Notes: generated by a model not told the origin, from the letters alone. A DNA stretch of 64,000 bases from Nostoc sp. NMS7 (GCF_017115085.1 NZ_JABXKJ010000228.1:1-64000); one strand, 5' to 3'; shown: positions 1-8,391, counted from the first letter of the stretch. Numbers and translations are program-made.

Positions 1-318
1 AACTGTAATCAAAACCCGTAGTACCAGAAACAAAAACCCAGTCTCCATCAACAACACCAAATCAGAATTTTTGGGGATTAAGTGTGATGTTGTGTCAATG
101 ACTGGCGTGGTTAATACTATATTATTAGTGCCTGACACCAACTCATTTTGAAATGCTTCATCCCGATTTAACCACTGCCCAAAAATTGAATCACGCTCGT
201 CATCAGGGGCAACAAACTGATAAACGCACTCCCGGTTGTCTCGTGAACCAAGCCGACCTACATAACTCAGTTTTAAGTCAATTTTCTCCAACAACTTCTC
301 AGTGATCGCTCTCTCTTC
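1..318 (-). pseudogene. 3' fragment of a second CyRepA1-like replication gene
   Basis: On the minus strand this stretch matches the 3' part of the intact replication gene further right (about 3000-3280), including the stretch around 'DTAPHTP/DTTSHLIP' and the segment encoding the 'FGQWLNRDEAS' region. Similarity stops abruptly near 318, so the 5' three quarters are missing; the other end runs off the window. It lacks the 66-bp repeat insertion found in the intact copy, so it preserves the ancestral arrangement there. It lies in the same orientation as the intact copy, about 2.9 kb away. It is most likely a leftover of duplication or plasmid fusion. Confidence 0.75.
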
Positions 319-341
319 TCTCTGTACTGCATGTCTAGTAA

Positions 342-755
342 TCAGGATTCTTGCCGAATTTGGCTTCTGATAAAGAGTTGTTCTACACTTACCAGGATGA
401 GCAGTAGCCCTACAGATGCTCTAGCGATCGCAGAGGTCGCCCAGTTGTGATTCAGCAGGTCGGGGATGGCTGTAACAAGCGTCAATGCAATGATGAGCCA
501 AGGTGCGATCATGAGAAAATTCCGTTGCCAAGCAGGTTTATCGCGCAGTCTCGCTTGGTTCCGTAGTACGCCTTGACGCCAAAATTGAAAGGTACTTAGG
601 ACAGAGACAAGGTATAACCCTCCAGCATTAACTAGCAGGGTTGTTTTAAGGTTTGGAGTGATGTCAGGATGCCCAAGTGCGATCGCCGTTAGGCAAACTC
701 CTGCTGCTAGATACAGAAAAGTAAATAGGGTAAAGTGTCTCATTAGTTTCTCCAA
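342..755 (-). CDS. small membrane protein of unknown function
   Basis: I do not recognise this 137-residue protein. Four hydrophobic stretches are visible (about residues 8-28, 38-54, 78-98 and 108-125), separated by short charged loops, so a four-helix inner-membrane protein is likely. A second methionine five codons in (MRHF) is an alternative start; the first helix begins immediately after it. It is convergent with nothing and stands alone between the rep fragment and the ArsR operon. No catalytic motif is seen. Confidence 0.6.
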   Translation of the reverse strand: MEKLMRHFTLFTFLYLAAGVCLTAIALGHPDITPNLKTTLLVNAGGLYLVSVLSTFQFWRQGVLRNQARLRDKPAWQRNFLMIAPWLIIALTLVTAIPDLLNHNWATSAIARASVGLLLILVSVEQLFIRSQIRQES

Positions 756-1021
756 GTGCAGTGTAAGGTGTCGTTTAACAGTTTTCTATAATGTTAATCA
801 CATTACGATTCCTCTTTTTCGGAAAAGTAGAAACAATCACCCCTTGTCCTTTGTGTAATGCGCGTAACAGAACAACTGCGGCATTAGGTGTTGCTCCCGT
901 TACGATACTGTACTCCTTGATGTTGTCCTGTATATATTGCCCAAATGGGCATTTTATTTTTTGGATTTCCCTTAAGTGGGGGCTTGACATGATTCAATAG
1001 TACATTTAACGTAGTAGTTAA

Positions 1022-1037
1022 TTAACCATTAGGTTAA
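1022..1037. promoter_or_regulatory. probable operator of the ArsR regulator
   Basis: A perfect inverted repeat TTAACC-ATTA-GGTTAA lies 6 bp before the start codon of the ArsR-type gene. ArsR/SmtB regulators usually bind such short palindromes over their own promoter, so autoregulation of the ArsR-SRPBCC operon is inferred. No Shine-Dalgarno sequence is visible between the repeat and the start codon. Confidence 0.5.
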
Positions 1038-1043
1038 ATAAAA

Positions 1044-1385
1044 ATGTCTAACGAACAACTGAGCCTTACCTTTGCTGCCCTAGCCGATCCTACACGGCGT
1101 GCAATTCTGGCTCACCTTGCCAAGGGTGAGGCATCGGTGAGTGAGTTAGCGAAGCCTTTTAAGATGAGTCTTCCTGCAATTTCCAAGCATATAAAGGTGC
1201 TAGAACGTGCTGGACTGATCTCGCGGGGTCGCGAAGCTCAATGGCGACCTTGCCAGATTAAAGCACAGCCGCTTAAAGAGGCGGCGGATTGGATTGAGCA
1301 ATATCGTCAATTGTGGGAACAGAGGCTCTCTAGGCTTGATGATTACCTGCAACAATTACAAACCCAGGAGGAACAAGATGAGTAA
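1044..1385 (+). CDS. ArsR-family HTH regulator
   Basis: This 113-residue protein has the ArsR winged-helix pattern: 'LADPTRRAILAHLAKGE' (about residues 12-28), then the recognition helix around 'MSLPAISKHIKVLERAGLI' (45-63) and the wing 'SRGREAQWRPCQI'. No cysteine pair of a metal site is seen in the recognition helix, so it belongs to the non-metal branch commonly paired with SRPBCC proteins. It overlaps the next gene by 8 bp, indicating an operon. It most likely represses its own operon through the palindrome just upstream; the ligand is unknown. Confidence 0.88.
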   Translation: MSNEQLSLTFAALADPTRRAILAHLAKGEASVSELAKPFKMSLPAISKHIKVLERAGLISRGREAQWRPCQIKAQPLKEAADWIEQYRQLWEQRLSRLDDYLQQLQTQEEQDE

Positions 1386-1887
1386 CATTCAGGATTCCAT
1401 TGATGCTCAATCCCAACGTGAGCTCGTCATTACTCGCATCTTGAAAGCGCCGCGCGAAGTTGTGTTTAAAGCGTGGACTGACCCCAAACACATAACGCAG
1501 TGGTGGGGGCCAAAAGGTTTCACAACTCGTGTGATTGAGATGGATGTGCGTCCAGGTGGGAAATGGCACTACGTGATGACTGGCCCAGACGGCAAGGAGT
1601 ACCCGGCCAAAGGTGTTTTTCGCGAAATCGTACCCTTTGAGAGGATTGTTACCAGTGATGAATTTGATGAAGGCTTTGAAAAAGTCGTAAATGCTGATTT
1701 ACCAAAGGGAATGGTTGTAACAGCCATTTTCGAGGATTTAGATGGCAATACCAAACTCACACTCCAGATTATGCATGAGTCTATTGAGGATCGACGTAAG
1801 CATGAACAGATGGGTGTGATCGAAGGGTGGAACTCCACTTTTGACTGCCTAGATGAGTTTTTGGCAAAAGCTTCAGTCTCTCTTTAG
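1378..1887 (+). CDS. SRPBCC (AHSA1/START-like) domain protein
   Basis: The 169-residue product has the hallmarks of the AHSA1-like SRPBCC family: 'ITRILKAPREVVFKAWTDP' at the N-terminus, 'WWGPKGFTTRV', 'GGKWHYVM.GPDG' and the C-terminal 'EGWNSTFDCLDEFLA' helix. These proteins form a hydrophobic cavity for small ligands. The start at 1378 is chosen because a strong AGGAGG precedes it by 6 bp and the domain begins soon after; a longer reading frame upstream only overlaps the ArsR gene. ArsR-SRPBCC pairs often sit with VOC genes, and a decayed VOC gene follows here. Confidence 0.88.
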   Translation: MSNIQDSIDAQSQRELVITRILKAPREVVFKAWTDPKHITQWWGPKGFTTRVIEMDVRPGGKWHYVMTGPDGKEYPAKGVFREIVPFERIVTSDEFDEGFEKVVNADLPKGMVVTAIFEDLDGNTKLTLQIMHESIEDRRKHEQMGVIEGWNSTFDCLDEFLAKASVSL

Positions 1888-1894
1888 GGATAAG

Positions 1895-2061
1895 GTGCTT
1901 GTATGTTTATCTTCATCAAGCCGAGAAAAAGTTGATGCGATGGTTGCTCAGAAGCACTTGCCGCCGGTGGAGCAACCTACAATGAACCACAAGACCACAG
2001 TTTTATGTACGGACACGGGTTTGCTGACTTAAACGGTTATATTGACAGTCATCAAGTTTGA
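1895..2061 (+). pseudogene. decayed VOC (glyoxalase-like) C-terminal remnant
   Basis: Two reading frames together give the end of a VOC-family protein: 'VLVCLSSSSREKVDAMVAQ' from 1895, then after a shift near 1950 'EALAAGGATYNEPQDHSFM' and 'YGHGFADLNGYIDSHQV' to the stop at 2059-2061. The 'EPQDHxFMYxxxFxDLxGxI' pattern is typical of glyoxalase/bleomycin-resistance-like proteins. The N-terminal half is missing and the frame is broken, so the gene is dead. It is downstream of the ArsR-SRPBCC pair, the usual place for such a gene. Confidence 0.65.
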
Positions 2062-2088
2062 TAATAATTAAAACAAATCCGTTATAAT
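2058..2088 (+). promoter_or_regulatory. putative promoter of the toxin-antitoxin pair
   Basis: A perfect -10 hexamer TATAAT (2083-2088) is preceded by TTGATA (2058-2063) with a 19-bp spacer, ending 36 bp before the antitoxin start codon. The spacer is long and the -35 imperfect, so this is a sequence-based guess. Confidence 0.4.
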
Positions 2089-2124
2089 CAAACCAATAAA
2101 TCTGAGAAAAAAGAGAATCTAACT

Positions 2125-2322
2125 GTGCCAATAATTAAAATACCAAAACATTATCTTATATATCAAGATGAAGATTCAATTACAGTAGATATACCAGAAT
2201 CAATGCTGTTAGATTGGGAAAAAAACTATAAAAAAGTTTCTCAAGCTAAAGGGCTTTTAAAGCATAAAAAAGAAGCCATGCTGGCTCATTTAGATGCTGT
2301 ACGTCAGCAGTGGGACGGATGA
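2125..2322 (+). CDS. small antitoxin-like protein paired with a PIN toxin
   Basis: This 65-residue protein begins at a GTG. I do not recognise a named DNA-binding fold. Its position, immediately upstream of and overlapping a PIN-domain gene by an ATGA junction (2319-2322), and its size fit an antitoxin of a VapBC-like module. The C-terminal half is lysine-rich and helical ('SQAKGLLKHKKEAMLAHLDAV'), plausible as the toxin-binding arm. Function is inferred from context. Confidence 0.65.
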   Translation: MPIIKIPKHYLIYQDEDSITVDIPESMLLDWEKNYKKVSQAKGLLKHKKEAMLAHLDAVRQQWDG

Positions 2323-2702
2323 GATACGTATATGATACAAATATTTTTATTTATTATCTTGCGGATGAACCAACAGTTAATTCATTTTTTACAGAAGAAT
2401 TTCTCAATTTGCACGAAGTTCTGATCTCACCGATTATCCACATAGAATTATTAAGTTTTGCCGGCTTAGAGAAAGAAGAAGAGCAAGCGATCAGAGATTT
2501 ACTATCCCAGTTTTACTCAGTTCCCTTGTTAAGGGAGATTGAAGAGCAGACAATCCAATTGAAACGACAGTATAAAATTAAGCTTCCTGATGCAATTATT
2601 GCTGCTACTGCACTACATAAAGACGCATTTTTGGTTACAAGAAATGCTAATGATTTTCAAGGGATTGCTGAACTAAAAATTCAAAATCCTTTTATTAAAT
2701 AA
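2319..2702 (+). CDS. vapC: PIN-domain ribonuclease toxin (VapC-like)
   Basis: The 127-residue product carries the four acidic positions of a PIN nuclease: D6 (YDTNIF), E43 (HIELLSF), D91 (LPDAIIAATAL) and D112 (RNANDF). PIN toxins cleave RNA using Mg2+ held by these residues. The ATG at 2319 is preferred over a GTG at 2310 because it overlaps the antitoxin stop as ATGA, giving translational coupling, and places the first motif at the usual position. It appears complete and intact. Confidence 0.85.
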   Translation: MRYVYDTNIFIYYLADEPTVNSFFTEEFLNLHEVLISPIIHIELLSFAGLEKEEEQAIRDLLSQFYSVPLLREIEEQTIQLKRQYKIKLPDAIIAATALHKDAFLVTRNANDFQGIAELKIQNPFIK

Positions 2703-2751
2703 GGTAGGGAGAATTTGGTCAGGGCAATGTCTGCGACGGTCTATTCGATCT

Positions 2752-5700
2752 CTAAACCCCCACCAACCAATCGCACACCACAGACGTACAGCCGCTCCCA
2801 AACTTAACCCAAACTTGCCACTGCCCCAAATACCCATTCCAGTAAGGCTCACCATCAGCAACACCAACAGAAGAGCCAACTTTTGAGACTAACTCACTGT
2901 AGAATGAACCAGCGCTATTTAGCCCAAGCTGCATTTTCACCATCAGCCCCTTCCATCCAAGAATCGCGATATTTTCTGGGGTATGTGGTGCTGTGTCACT
3001 GAGTGGTGTTGCAAAGACTATATTATTGCTGCCTGACACCAAACAATTCGCAATTCGCAATTCGCAATTCGCAATTGTTTTAACTGCGAATTGCGAATTA
3101 TCAATTGCGAATTGGTTTGATGCTTCATCTCGATTTAACCACTGCCCGAAAATCGAATCACGTTGATCATCAGGGGCAACGAATTGATAAACGCACTCCC
3201 GATTTTCACGCTTGCCCAAGCGACCAACATAGTCTAACTTCAAATCAATCTTCGCAAGTAGTTTCTGTGCGATCGCTATTGGGGTCAGTTTTTCCGAGAT
3301 ACTGACATTCAGGTAATTCTTGATAACATACCGATGCTTTAGTGCCAGTGCTTTAAATTCCTGCATTGCCTCGTCAGAAGAGCGTAACCGTTCCCCAGGC
3401 GTAAGCAACTGCAACAGATTCAGTTCTTCTAACAACAGCACCGATGACAACATCTGCCCCTTGTTAAAATCTGGTTTCCAAATCGAATTCTGCCCCAATT
3501 CTAACTGCGCCTTAGCCCGTTTAATATCACGGTTCGTCAGAAATTCCCGTCCCAGTGTCAAATAATAGTGCATCCGCAGTTGAGGATACCACCCATCGTC
3601 ATCTTTCTCGACCAAATCAGGCGTAACTTCAACTTCATAGCGACGGGACAATTCAGCCTTGCGCTGCTGGTGTCGTTCAGTTTTGGTTTTCGCCCTTGTG
3701 TCTTGCAGCTTCTTGAGTTCGGCATCAGAGATGGTTGGAGAATCCGCGATCGCCTGACACTCCGCAGCATACAATTCAACAGATGCCGCTTTAACCGACT
3801 CGATTACTGCCCCAGTCTCATCATCCGATGCATCAATTGCATCAATAACGGTGTAACCATCCTCGACCAACCCCGCAAGCACCGATTCCCGATAGCGCCG
3901 CATCTCTACGTTGATTACAGAACCACGCTTGCCCCAGGTTTGTAATGACTCCGGCTGGAAGTTCTGGTCAACAAAGCTGTAATCGTCATTATCCGCCGCC
4001 GACAACAGCGCAATGTTCGCTTGTGTTGCGACGTGTTGACTTCTAAGCAATCCTCCGATGGATGTAGAGCCATTCCCGACAACACCCATACCCCACTCTC
4101 TCACCCAGATATGACGGTCAACAGTTTCTCGGAGGCGTGCCAACATCTGACGCACAGAGTTAACCGGCTGCACACCCTGAAAAATCCCCCAAACAGCGCT
4201 GAAATGTCCTTGAATGTCGATGGATACCCCAGTTTCCAAACTTGGAGAGGCGATAACCAAATCGTACTGGGTAAGAATTTCGTTCAGGTGAGCGATACAG
4301 CCGAAAGCCGCATGAGAGGGGTCAGCAACAGATTCGCTGTCTATTCTCAGAATCCGCAGGTGTGGGAATTTACGCCGAAACCGTTCCTCAAGTGCTTGGG
4401 TTCCCCATTTGGATTTTGCTTTTTGAGCAGAGCAGCAGAGTAGATGATGCCCACCTTTAGCAATGGCTTTGTCTAGTGCAGCGATGAGATTCTTCGGGTT
4501 ACTGCCAGAATACTTGTAACAGTTGCCAGCACTATCCCGATAATTGTTGACGATTACAAACGGATTAACACGATATTCTCCAGCAAGAGAAAGAACGTAT
4601 TTGACATCAGTATCGGAAACATCAGCAGAAGATAAATAGATTTTTCCGTGTTCGCTGCCTAAAACATTTTGGATCAGTTGCTTAAGGTTTTTGAGAACTG
4701 ATACCCGACGCTTGGCTACCTCCGTACCAGAGTTAAGTAAATGCCAGAATACTTGGTCGCACTCGTCAATAATAATGACATCATTCGCCCAGTCATTGGG
4801 ATTGAATCGCGCCTGACTCTCCTGATGCAGTGAATCCACACATACCCCGTAGCCTAACAAATCCCCTATTTCGGAGCCGTGAACTTCTGTGACATAATTC
4901 ACTCCAAAGCGATCGCATAATGCCTCTCCAAGTTGAATCCGATGGGTGATAATTAATACTCTACGCCCCTGATCATGCGCCTTCGCCACCTCAGTAGACA
5001 ACCATTGGGTTTTACCAGTACCTTTGGGAGCCTTGAGAATAATCAGTTTTTCGCCTTCGGGGACGATTAACTGACCCAAGAATCTTTGGTTGAGAGCGAT
5101 CGCTGGCGGGTAAGTCAACAGAGTAAACAGCTTAATCTCCCACAATTGGAGTTCAACGGCTGTATTATACAGTGCGTCAAATGCTTCTTTTCCCTTGGCG
5201 ACGATAAAATCATCAACCCCTTTCTCTTGCCCAAAAGGTAAATCAATTACTCGTAGCGAACAACCCTCATTTACCAGCAGCCGTCCCATGCGACTGATAG
5301 CAGTTCTGACTCGCTGGACTGTTTCAGGTTTGGTATCCTGGTCAAAGCAAATGTTGACCTGTCTTCCCTGTGTTGCAAAATGTTTCAAGTCGGGAATCAG
5401 AGAGGGTTTACCGATGGCAGTACCGTACTCATCTTGGGGGGTGCGGTATCCAGCGTTTACTCCCGGAATTGCGATCGCAGCATAACCAGCAGTCAATAAT
5501 GCCCCCGCTTTCTTGACACCTTCTACAATTGTGACTGGCACATTATGCTTTACAACCCAGTGCCAGAACCCACCAGGATGCTGTAGGTCTTCTTCTGTGA
5601 TGGGAATACCGCTACGATTGGACACTTTTACCCAAATGCGATTCGGCACTAAGAGGAAAAAAGCGCGTGTCTCTTCTCTGTATGGGTGTTCGTATTTGAT

Positions 5701-6042
5701 GAATTTGTGGATTTTTTGGCGGTTACGTCGGGGGTGGTCGGGTTTGAAACAGCCCCACATCATCAGGACGTAGTTATTGAGGGGGTCAACGCCACTGCAC
5801 CACCAGCCGCCTAGTTCAATGTGCTGGTATTTCTTCAAGTCCCTGTCTCTGAGCCGCCCATCATTGCGACGGGAGATTTTGGGACTGTAGAGAAGATATT
5901 CGTAGGGTGTTGTCCCGTAGAGCGATCGCACATTCAGATGAAAGATTTCTTCGTCAACTCCACTGTCCCGCCATTCTTGTAAATGTTTAGCTTGAGAATC
6001 AGACTCGATTACACGCATATTTCTTCCGATATTTTGACGCAT
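2752..6042 (-). CDS. CyRepA1-like plasmid replication protein
   Basis: This 1096-residue protein matches the cyanobacterial CyRepA1-type replication initiator architecture. An N-terminal DUF3854/Toprim-like region carries 'TIVEGVKKAGALL' (about 171-183), 'FDQD' (233-236) and 'KGVDDF' (274-279). A superfamily-2-like helicase follows, with Walker A 'APKGTGKT' (338-345), Walker B 'IIIDECD' and 'IASPSLETGVSI' in the C-terminal lobe. CyRepA proteins support replication of large cyanobacterial plasmids, so this gene may mark an active or former plasmid. It starts at ATG 6042; a second Met follows at residue 9. Oddly, the C-terminal part contains a 22-codon in-frame insertion of a palindromic repeat compared with the fragment at the left edge of the window. 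Confidence 0.82.
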   Translation of the reverse strand: MRQNIGRNMRVIESDSQAKHLQEWRDSGVDEEIFHLNVRSLYGTTPYEYLLYSPKISRRNDGRLRDRDLKKYQHIELGGWWCSGVDPLNNYVLMMWGCFKPDHPRRNRQKIHKFIKYEHPYREETRAFFLLVPNRIWVKVSNRSGIPITEEDLQHPGGFWHWVVKHNVPVTIVEGVKKAGALLTAGYAAIAIPGVNAGYRTPQDEYGTAIGKPSLIPDLKHFATQGRQVNICFDQDTKPETVQRVRTAISRMGRLLVNEGCSLRVIDLPFGQEKGVDDFIVAKGKEAFDALYNTAVELQLWEIKLFTLLTYPPAIALNQRFLGQLIVPEGEKLIILKAPKGTGKTQWLSTEVAKAHDQGRRVLIITHRIQLGEALCDRFGVNYVTEVHGSEIGDLLGYGVCVDSLHQESQARFNPNDWANDVIIIDECDQVFWHLLNSGTEVAKRRVSVLKNLKQLIQNVLGSEHGKIYLSSADVSDTDVKYVLSLAGEYRVNPFVIVNNYRDSAGNCYKYSGSNPKNLIAALDKAIAKGGHHLLCCSAQKAKSKWGTQALEERFRRKFPHLRILRIDSESVADPSHAAFGCIAHLNEILTQYDLVIASPSLETGVSIDIQGHFSAVWGIFQGVQPVNSVRQMLARLRETVDRHIWVREWGMGVVGNGSTSIGGLLRSQHVATQANIALLSAADNDDYSFVDQNFQPESLQTWGKRGSVINVEMRRYRESVLAGLVEDGYTVIDAIDASDDETGAVIESVKAASVELYAAECQAIADSPTISDAELKKLQDTRAKTKTERHQQRKAELSRRYEVEVTPDLVEKDDDGWYPQLRMHYYLTLGREFLTNRDIKRAKAQLELGQNSIWKPDFNKGQMLSSVLLLEELNLLQLLTPGERLRSSDEAMQEFKALALKHRYVIKNYLNVSISEKLTPIAIAQKLLAKIDLKLDYVGRLGKRENRECVYQFVAPDDQRDSIFGQWLNRDEASNQFAIDNSQFAVKTIANCELRIANCLVSGSNNIVFATPLSDTAPHTPENIAILGWKGLMVKMQLGLNSAGSFYSELVSKVGSSVGVADGEPYWNGYLGQWQVWVKFGSGCTSVVCDWLVGV
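3042..3120. repeat. palindromic octamer-repeat insertion inside the replication gene
   Basis: Four near-identical CAATTCGC units run in one direction and are followed, after a short TTTTAA loop, by the complementary GCGAATTG units, so the stretch can fold into a long hairpin. Compared with the rep fragment at 131-160 it adds exactly 66 bp (22 codons) between two conserved blocks and keeps the frame open, giving the low-complexity peptide 'QFAIDNSQFAVKTIANCEL'. It resembles the short tandem repeats scattered through Nostoc genomes. Confidence 0.75.
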
Positions 6043-6135
6043 GGAAATGGAGCGGCATTTGAGTCTGTGCCGCCGGTTCAGCTTTTTGTGAGAGCTTGCG
6101 CTGCCTATGAAATGGTCAACACGCCAGCTAGAGTG

Positions 6136-6735
6136 TTATCTCTGTCCCCCGGTATGTGGTCGGAAAGTCAGATTAAAACGCGAGCTAACTACTTTGTTTG
6201 TTTTCGGAACCTGATGCAGATGTGTAGATTGGGAGCCTGGGTGCATCACAAGCAAACTGCCATGCTCCAGCCAGAAGTCGGTTGGTCTGCCGCCGATGGC
6301 TTTGATTTGGAATTTGCGACATGACCCCAGGCTCAGAGATGCAATCGCTGGGTTAAATCCCATTGATGGTTCATTGTCGGAATGCCAGCCGATTGAATCC
6401 TGGCCACTGCGGTATTGATTTCCAATGACAATGCGGAACTTGTAGCCAGTGGCAGCTGTAATCAAGTCACGCAACAGGGCAAGTTCTTGTGTCCAAGGCA
6501 GTGGTTTAAGTAGTACGCTCTTGGAGTAAAGGTAATCACAGCCCTCATCCCCGTAAATACATTCCAAACGAGGCACAGGCATCGTTTTACCCAGCATCCT
6601 GATTTGATTTTGTTTCCATTGCAGTTCTTGGCAATGCTGATATAATTTGTCAGCTTCTTCCTTGCTCAGAAACTCTGGATAGTAACTGACTGGTAAAACA
6701 GTGGTAGGTTCATCAAAAAGTGACATCTGTTTCAT
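6136..6735 (-). CDS. alkB: AlkB-family 2-oxoglutarate/Fe(II) dioxygenase
   Basis: The 199-residue protein belongs to the AlkB family, which removes alkyl groups from DNA or RNA bases by oxidative demethylation. The iron ligands are visible: H118-x-D120 in 'GWHSDNEP' and H174 in 'HLHQVPKT'. The 2-oxoglutarate-binding pair R186 and R192 appears in 'RFNLTFR', with the usual spacing of six. Length is normal and all key residues are present. Its start overlaps the end of the methyltransferase gene by 4 bp (ATGA), so the two are co-translated, placing a base-demethylating enzyme beside a base-methylating one. Confidence 0.92.
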   Translation of the reverse strand: MKQMSLFDEPTTVLPVSYYPEFLSKEEADKLYQHCQELQWKQNQIRMLGKTMPVPRLECIYGDEGCDYLYSKSVLLKPLPWTQELALLRDLITAATGYKFRIVIGNQYRSGQDSIGWHSDNEPSMGFNPAIASLSLGSCRKFQIKAIGGRPTDFWLEHGSLLVMHPGSQSTHLHQVPKTNKVVSSRFNLTFRPHTGGQR

Positions 6736-7415
6736 AAATACTTCCCGTGGGCTATCGCCCGTACAATCTCAAAAGCCTGTTCAGGCGAAATCGCCTGCTC
6801 AGGGTTCTTGTAAAACCCAGCGATTGCCGACTTGGGACGAATAATAATTTGTTGCCCTATTGCGCGTTTATCCCAGACAAAACATGAGATGGTAACGTTA
6901 TCGGTAGCCCAACGAGTACCCCGTTTGTCTTTCCGAAAGCAGAAGCGTGGCATGATTAGAACAAGTGACGGCGGGTGCTGCTGTAAGAAATCCGCACGAT
7001 CATCACAAGGTTCCAGAAAGCTGGTAAGTAAAAAAGCAGCGACACCTACACGCGCTTTCTGGTAGGCATTCTTGATAATTGGTGCAGCAAACTCCGAATA
7101 TGGTGGATTAGTGCAGATCCAATCGCACTCTGGCAAAGAGTCCCATGATTGGGATAGTGTTGCATCTAGGTGATAATCTGCTGGTTTATTCGCATCTACA
7201 TCGTTAGTCCAGATTCTTTCGGTGTATGGCCAAGCTTGGAGTAAAGATGCGATCGCCCCCATCCCCACACAAGGCTCACCAATCACACCAGATAACGGAA
7301 CATGGCGCAGTAGTTCAGTTGTAAACCATGAAGGAGACTCGTAAAAGTTGAGAGGATGTCGGGTTACTGTTTGGCTTGGAGTAATAGTAACTTGTGGAGT
7401 TAGTGTCACAATCAT
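6732..7415 (-). CDS. DNA methyltransferase-like protein (NPPY motif)
   Basis: This 227-residue protein has a SAM-binding core, 'GVIGEPCVGMGAIASLL' (motif I, about residues 43-59), and the catalytic 'CTNPPYSEF' (motif IV, about 105-113). NPPY is typical of enzymes methylating the exocyclic amine of adenine in DNA or glutamine in proteins. It is short and has no obvious target-recognition domain, like many phage and plasmid methyltransferases. It overlaps its upstream and downstream neighbours by 4 bp each. No partner restriction nuclease is seen in the operon. Confidence 0.78.
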   Translation of the reverse strand: MIVTLTPQVTITPSQTVTRHPLNFYESPSWFTTELLRHVPLSGVIGEPCVGMGAIASLLQAWPYTERIWTNDVDANKPADYHLDATLSQSWDSLPECDWICTNPPYSEFAAPIIKNAYQKARVGVAAFLLTSFLEPCDDRADFLQQHPPSLVLIMPRFCFRKDKRGTRWATDNVTISCFVWDKRAIGQQIIIRPKSAIAGFYKNPEQAISPEQAFEIVRAIAHGKYL

Positions 7416-7633
7416 GCTGCTTCCTCCTGAATATCTACAGAGTCCTGATTGTGGACAATAGTTGCGCTGATCGATTCAAAGTCAACCTGAAAGATGTTTA
7501 AATCTGGGGTCATTTCACCAGAGTTATAGCGGTCAACAATGTACTGTTTGATGGTTGATTCTGTAAGCCCATTAGGGATATAGATATGCGCTTCGCTAAT
7601 AACTTTTTCAACTACTTGAACTACGACTTTCAT
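7412..7633 (-). CDS. small acidic protein of unknown function
   Basis: I do not recognise this 73-residue protein. It is soluble and acidic, has no membrane segment and no cysteine pair. It starts 3 bp after the preceding gene ends and overlaps the methyltransferase start by ATGA, so it is a real member of the minus-strand operon. Its function is unknown. Confidence 0.6.
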   Translation of the reverse strand: MKVVVQVVEKVISEAHIYIPNGLTESTIKQYIVDRYNSGEMTPDLNIFQVDFESISATIVHNQDSVDIQEEAA

Positions 7634-7636
7634 AAA

Positions 7637-8092
7637 TTACTCCTGAAACTGAATTCGGCTTAAAGTTTGTAGCTGTGCAGCAAGTGTGCTTAATAAATCC
7701 TGGAGTTCTTGGGTTGCTTGCTCCTTAGTAATTTCTTTTTCAGAAACGTAAATTCTTGTATTTCCACGGGTAACTTCTACACAGGTCGTATTGATTTGTG
7801 GCGAAGTCAGAAGAGTTAAAGTAAAATCCTCATATTTGCAGAAGTAATACTGGCGGTTTTCACTCAATGATTGCCCTTGTTGCCAAGTAATAATTTCTGT
7901 ATCGCCGTCGTCAGCAAGCGCAAATTCTACTTCTTCAACAGCAGTGAACGCCATTTTTACACAAGCTTTCTCAGCCGGATGAGTTGCATCTTGCATTCGG
8001 TAGTCTTGTCTAACTACATAACCTTGGATTCTATAAAAGGCTTTTGCCAGTTTTTCAATGAGTGCATCTTTTTGAAATAATCCCAGTTCCAT
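7637..8092 (-). CDS. hypothetical protein in the alkB operon
   Basis: This 151-residue protein is not recognised. The N-terminal half is helical ('KDALIEKLAKAFYRIQGYV') and the C-terminal half is rich in Q, T and E with heptad-like leucines ('QELQDLLSTLAAQLQTLSR'), suggesting a short coiled coil. It lies 2 bp after the next upstream gene, consistent with operon membership. Confidence 0.6.
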   Translation of the reverse strand: MELGLFQKDALIEKLAKAFYRIQGYVVRQDYRMQDATHPAEKACVKMAFTAVEEVEFALADDGDTEIITWQQGQSLSENRQYYFCKYEDFTLTLLTSPQINTTCVEVTRGNTRIYVSEKEITKEQATQELQDLLSTLAAQLQTLSRIQFQE

Positions 8093-8094
8093 AT

Positions 8095-8391
8095 TTAAAC
8101 CCCAAATTCAAAAACTTTAATTCCATCAACATCAACGGGATTAATTTGAATTAATCCGCCGCCAGCGTAATTACAAGGAATCTTACGCTTATCCTTATCA
8201 TCGAAAGCCTCTTTACAAACTGGCATCCATCGCCCAACACAAGAAAATCCAGCAGCAGACTCTGATGCGCCAGCTTTTTTATAATCCGCAACAGTAGCAA
8301 TATGACCACAGTATGGGCATTTGAATTTCCATTGCATTACGTCTTTACCAAATAGTGTTTGTCCAAGATTTAGCCATTCATCTCGCGTCAT
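8095..8391 (-). CDS. zinc-ribbon protein, possibly VVA0879 family
   Basis: The 98-residue protein starts with a CPYCGH zinc knuckle (about residues 25-30) followed by single cysteines at 'FSCVGRW', 'PVCKEAF' and 'IPCNYAGGG', enough for one or two zinc sites. The pattern 'KFKCPYCGH...GRWMPVC' reminds me of the VVA0879 family found on phages and plasmids; I give that name with caution. It overlaps the preceding gene by 14 bp in the operon. Confidence 0.6.
   Translation of the reverse strand: MTRDEWLNLGQTLFGKDVMQWKFKCPYCGHIATVADYKKAGASESAAGFSCVGRWMPVCKEAFDDKDKRKIPCNYAGGGLIQINPVDVDGIKVFEFGV

Noticed and set aside
775-1000. Overlapping frames of about 70 codons on both strands
   Set aside because: The minus-strand frame ('TGATPNAAVVLLRALHKGQG') looks mildly protein-like, but it has no recognisable family, no ribosome site and overlaps an equally open frame on the other strand.
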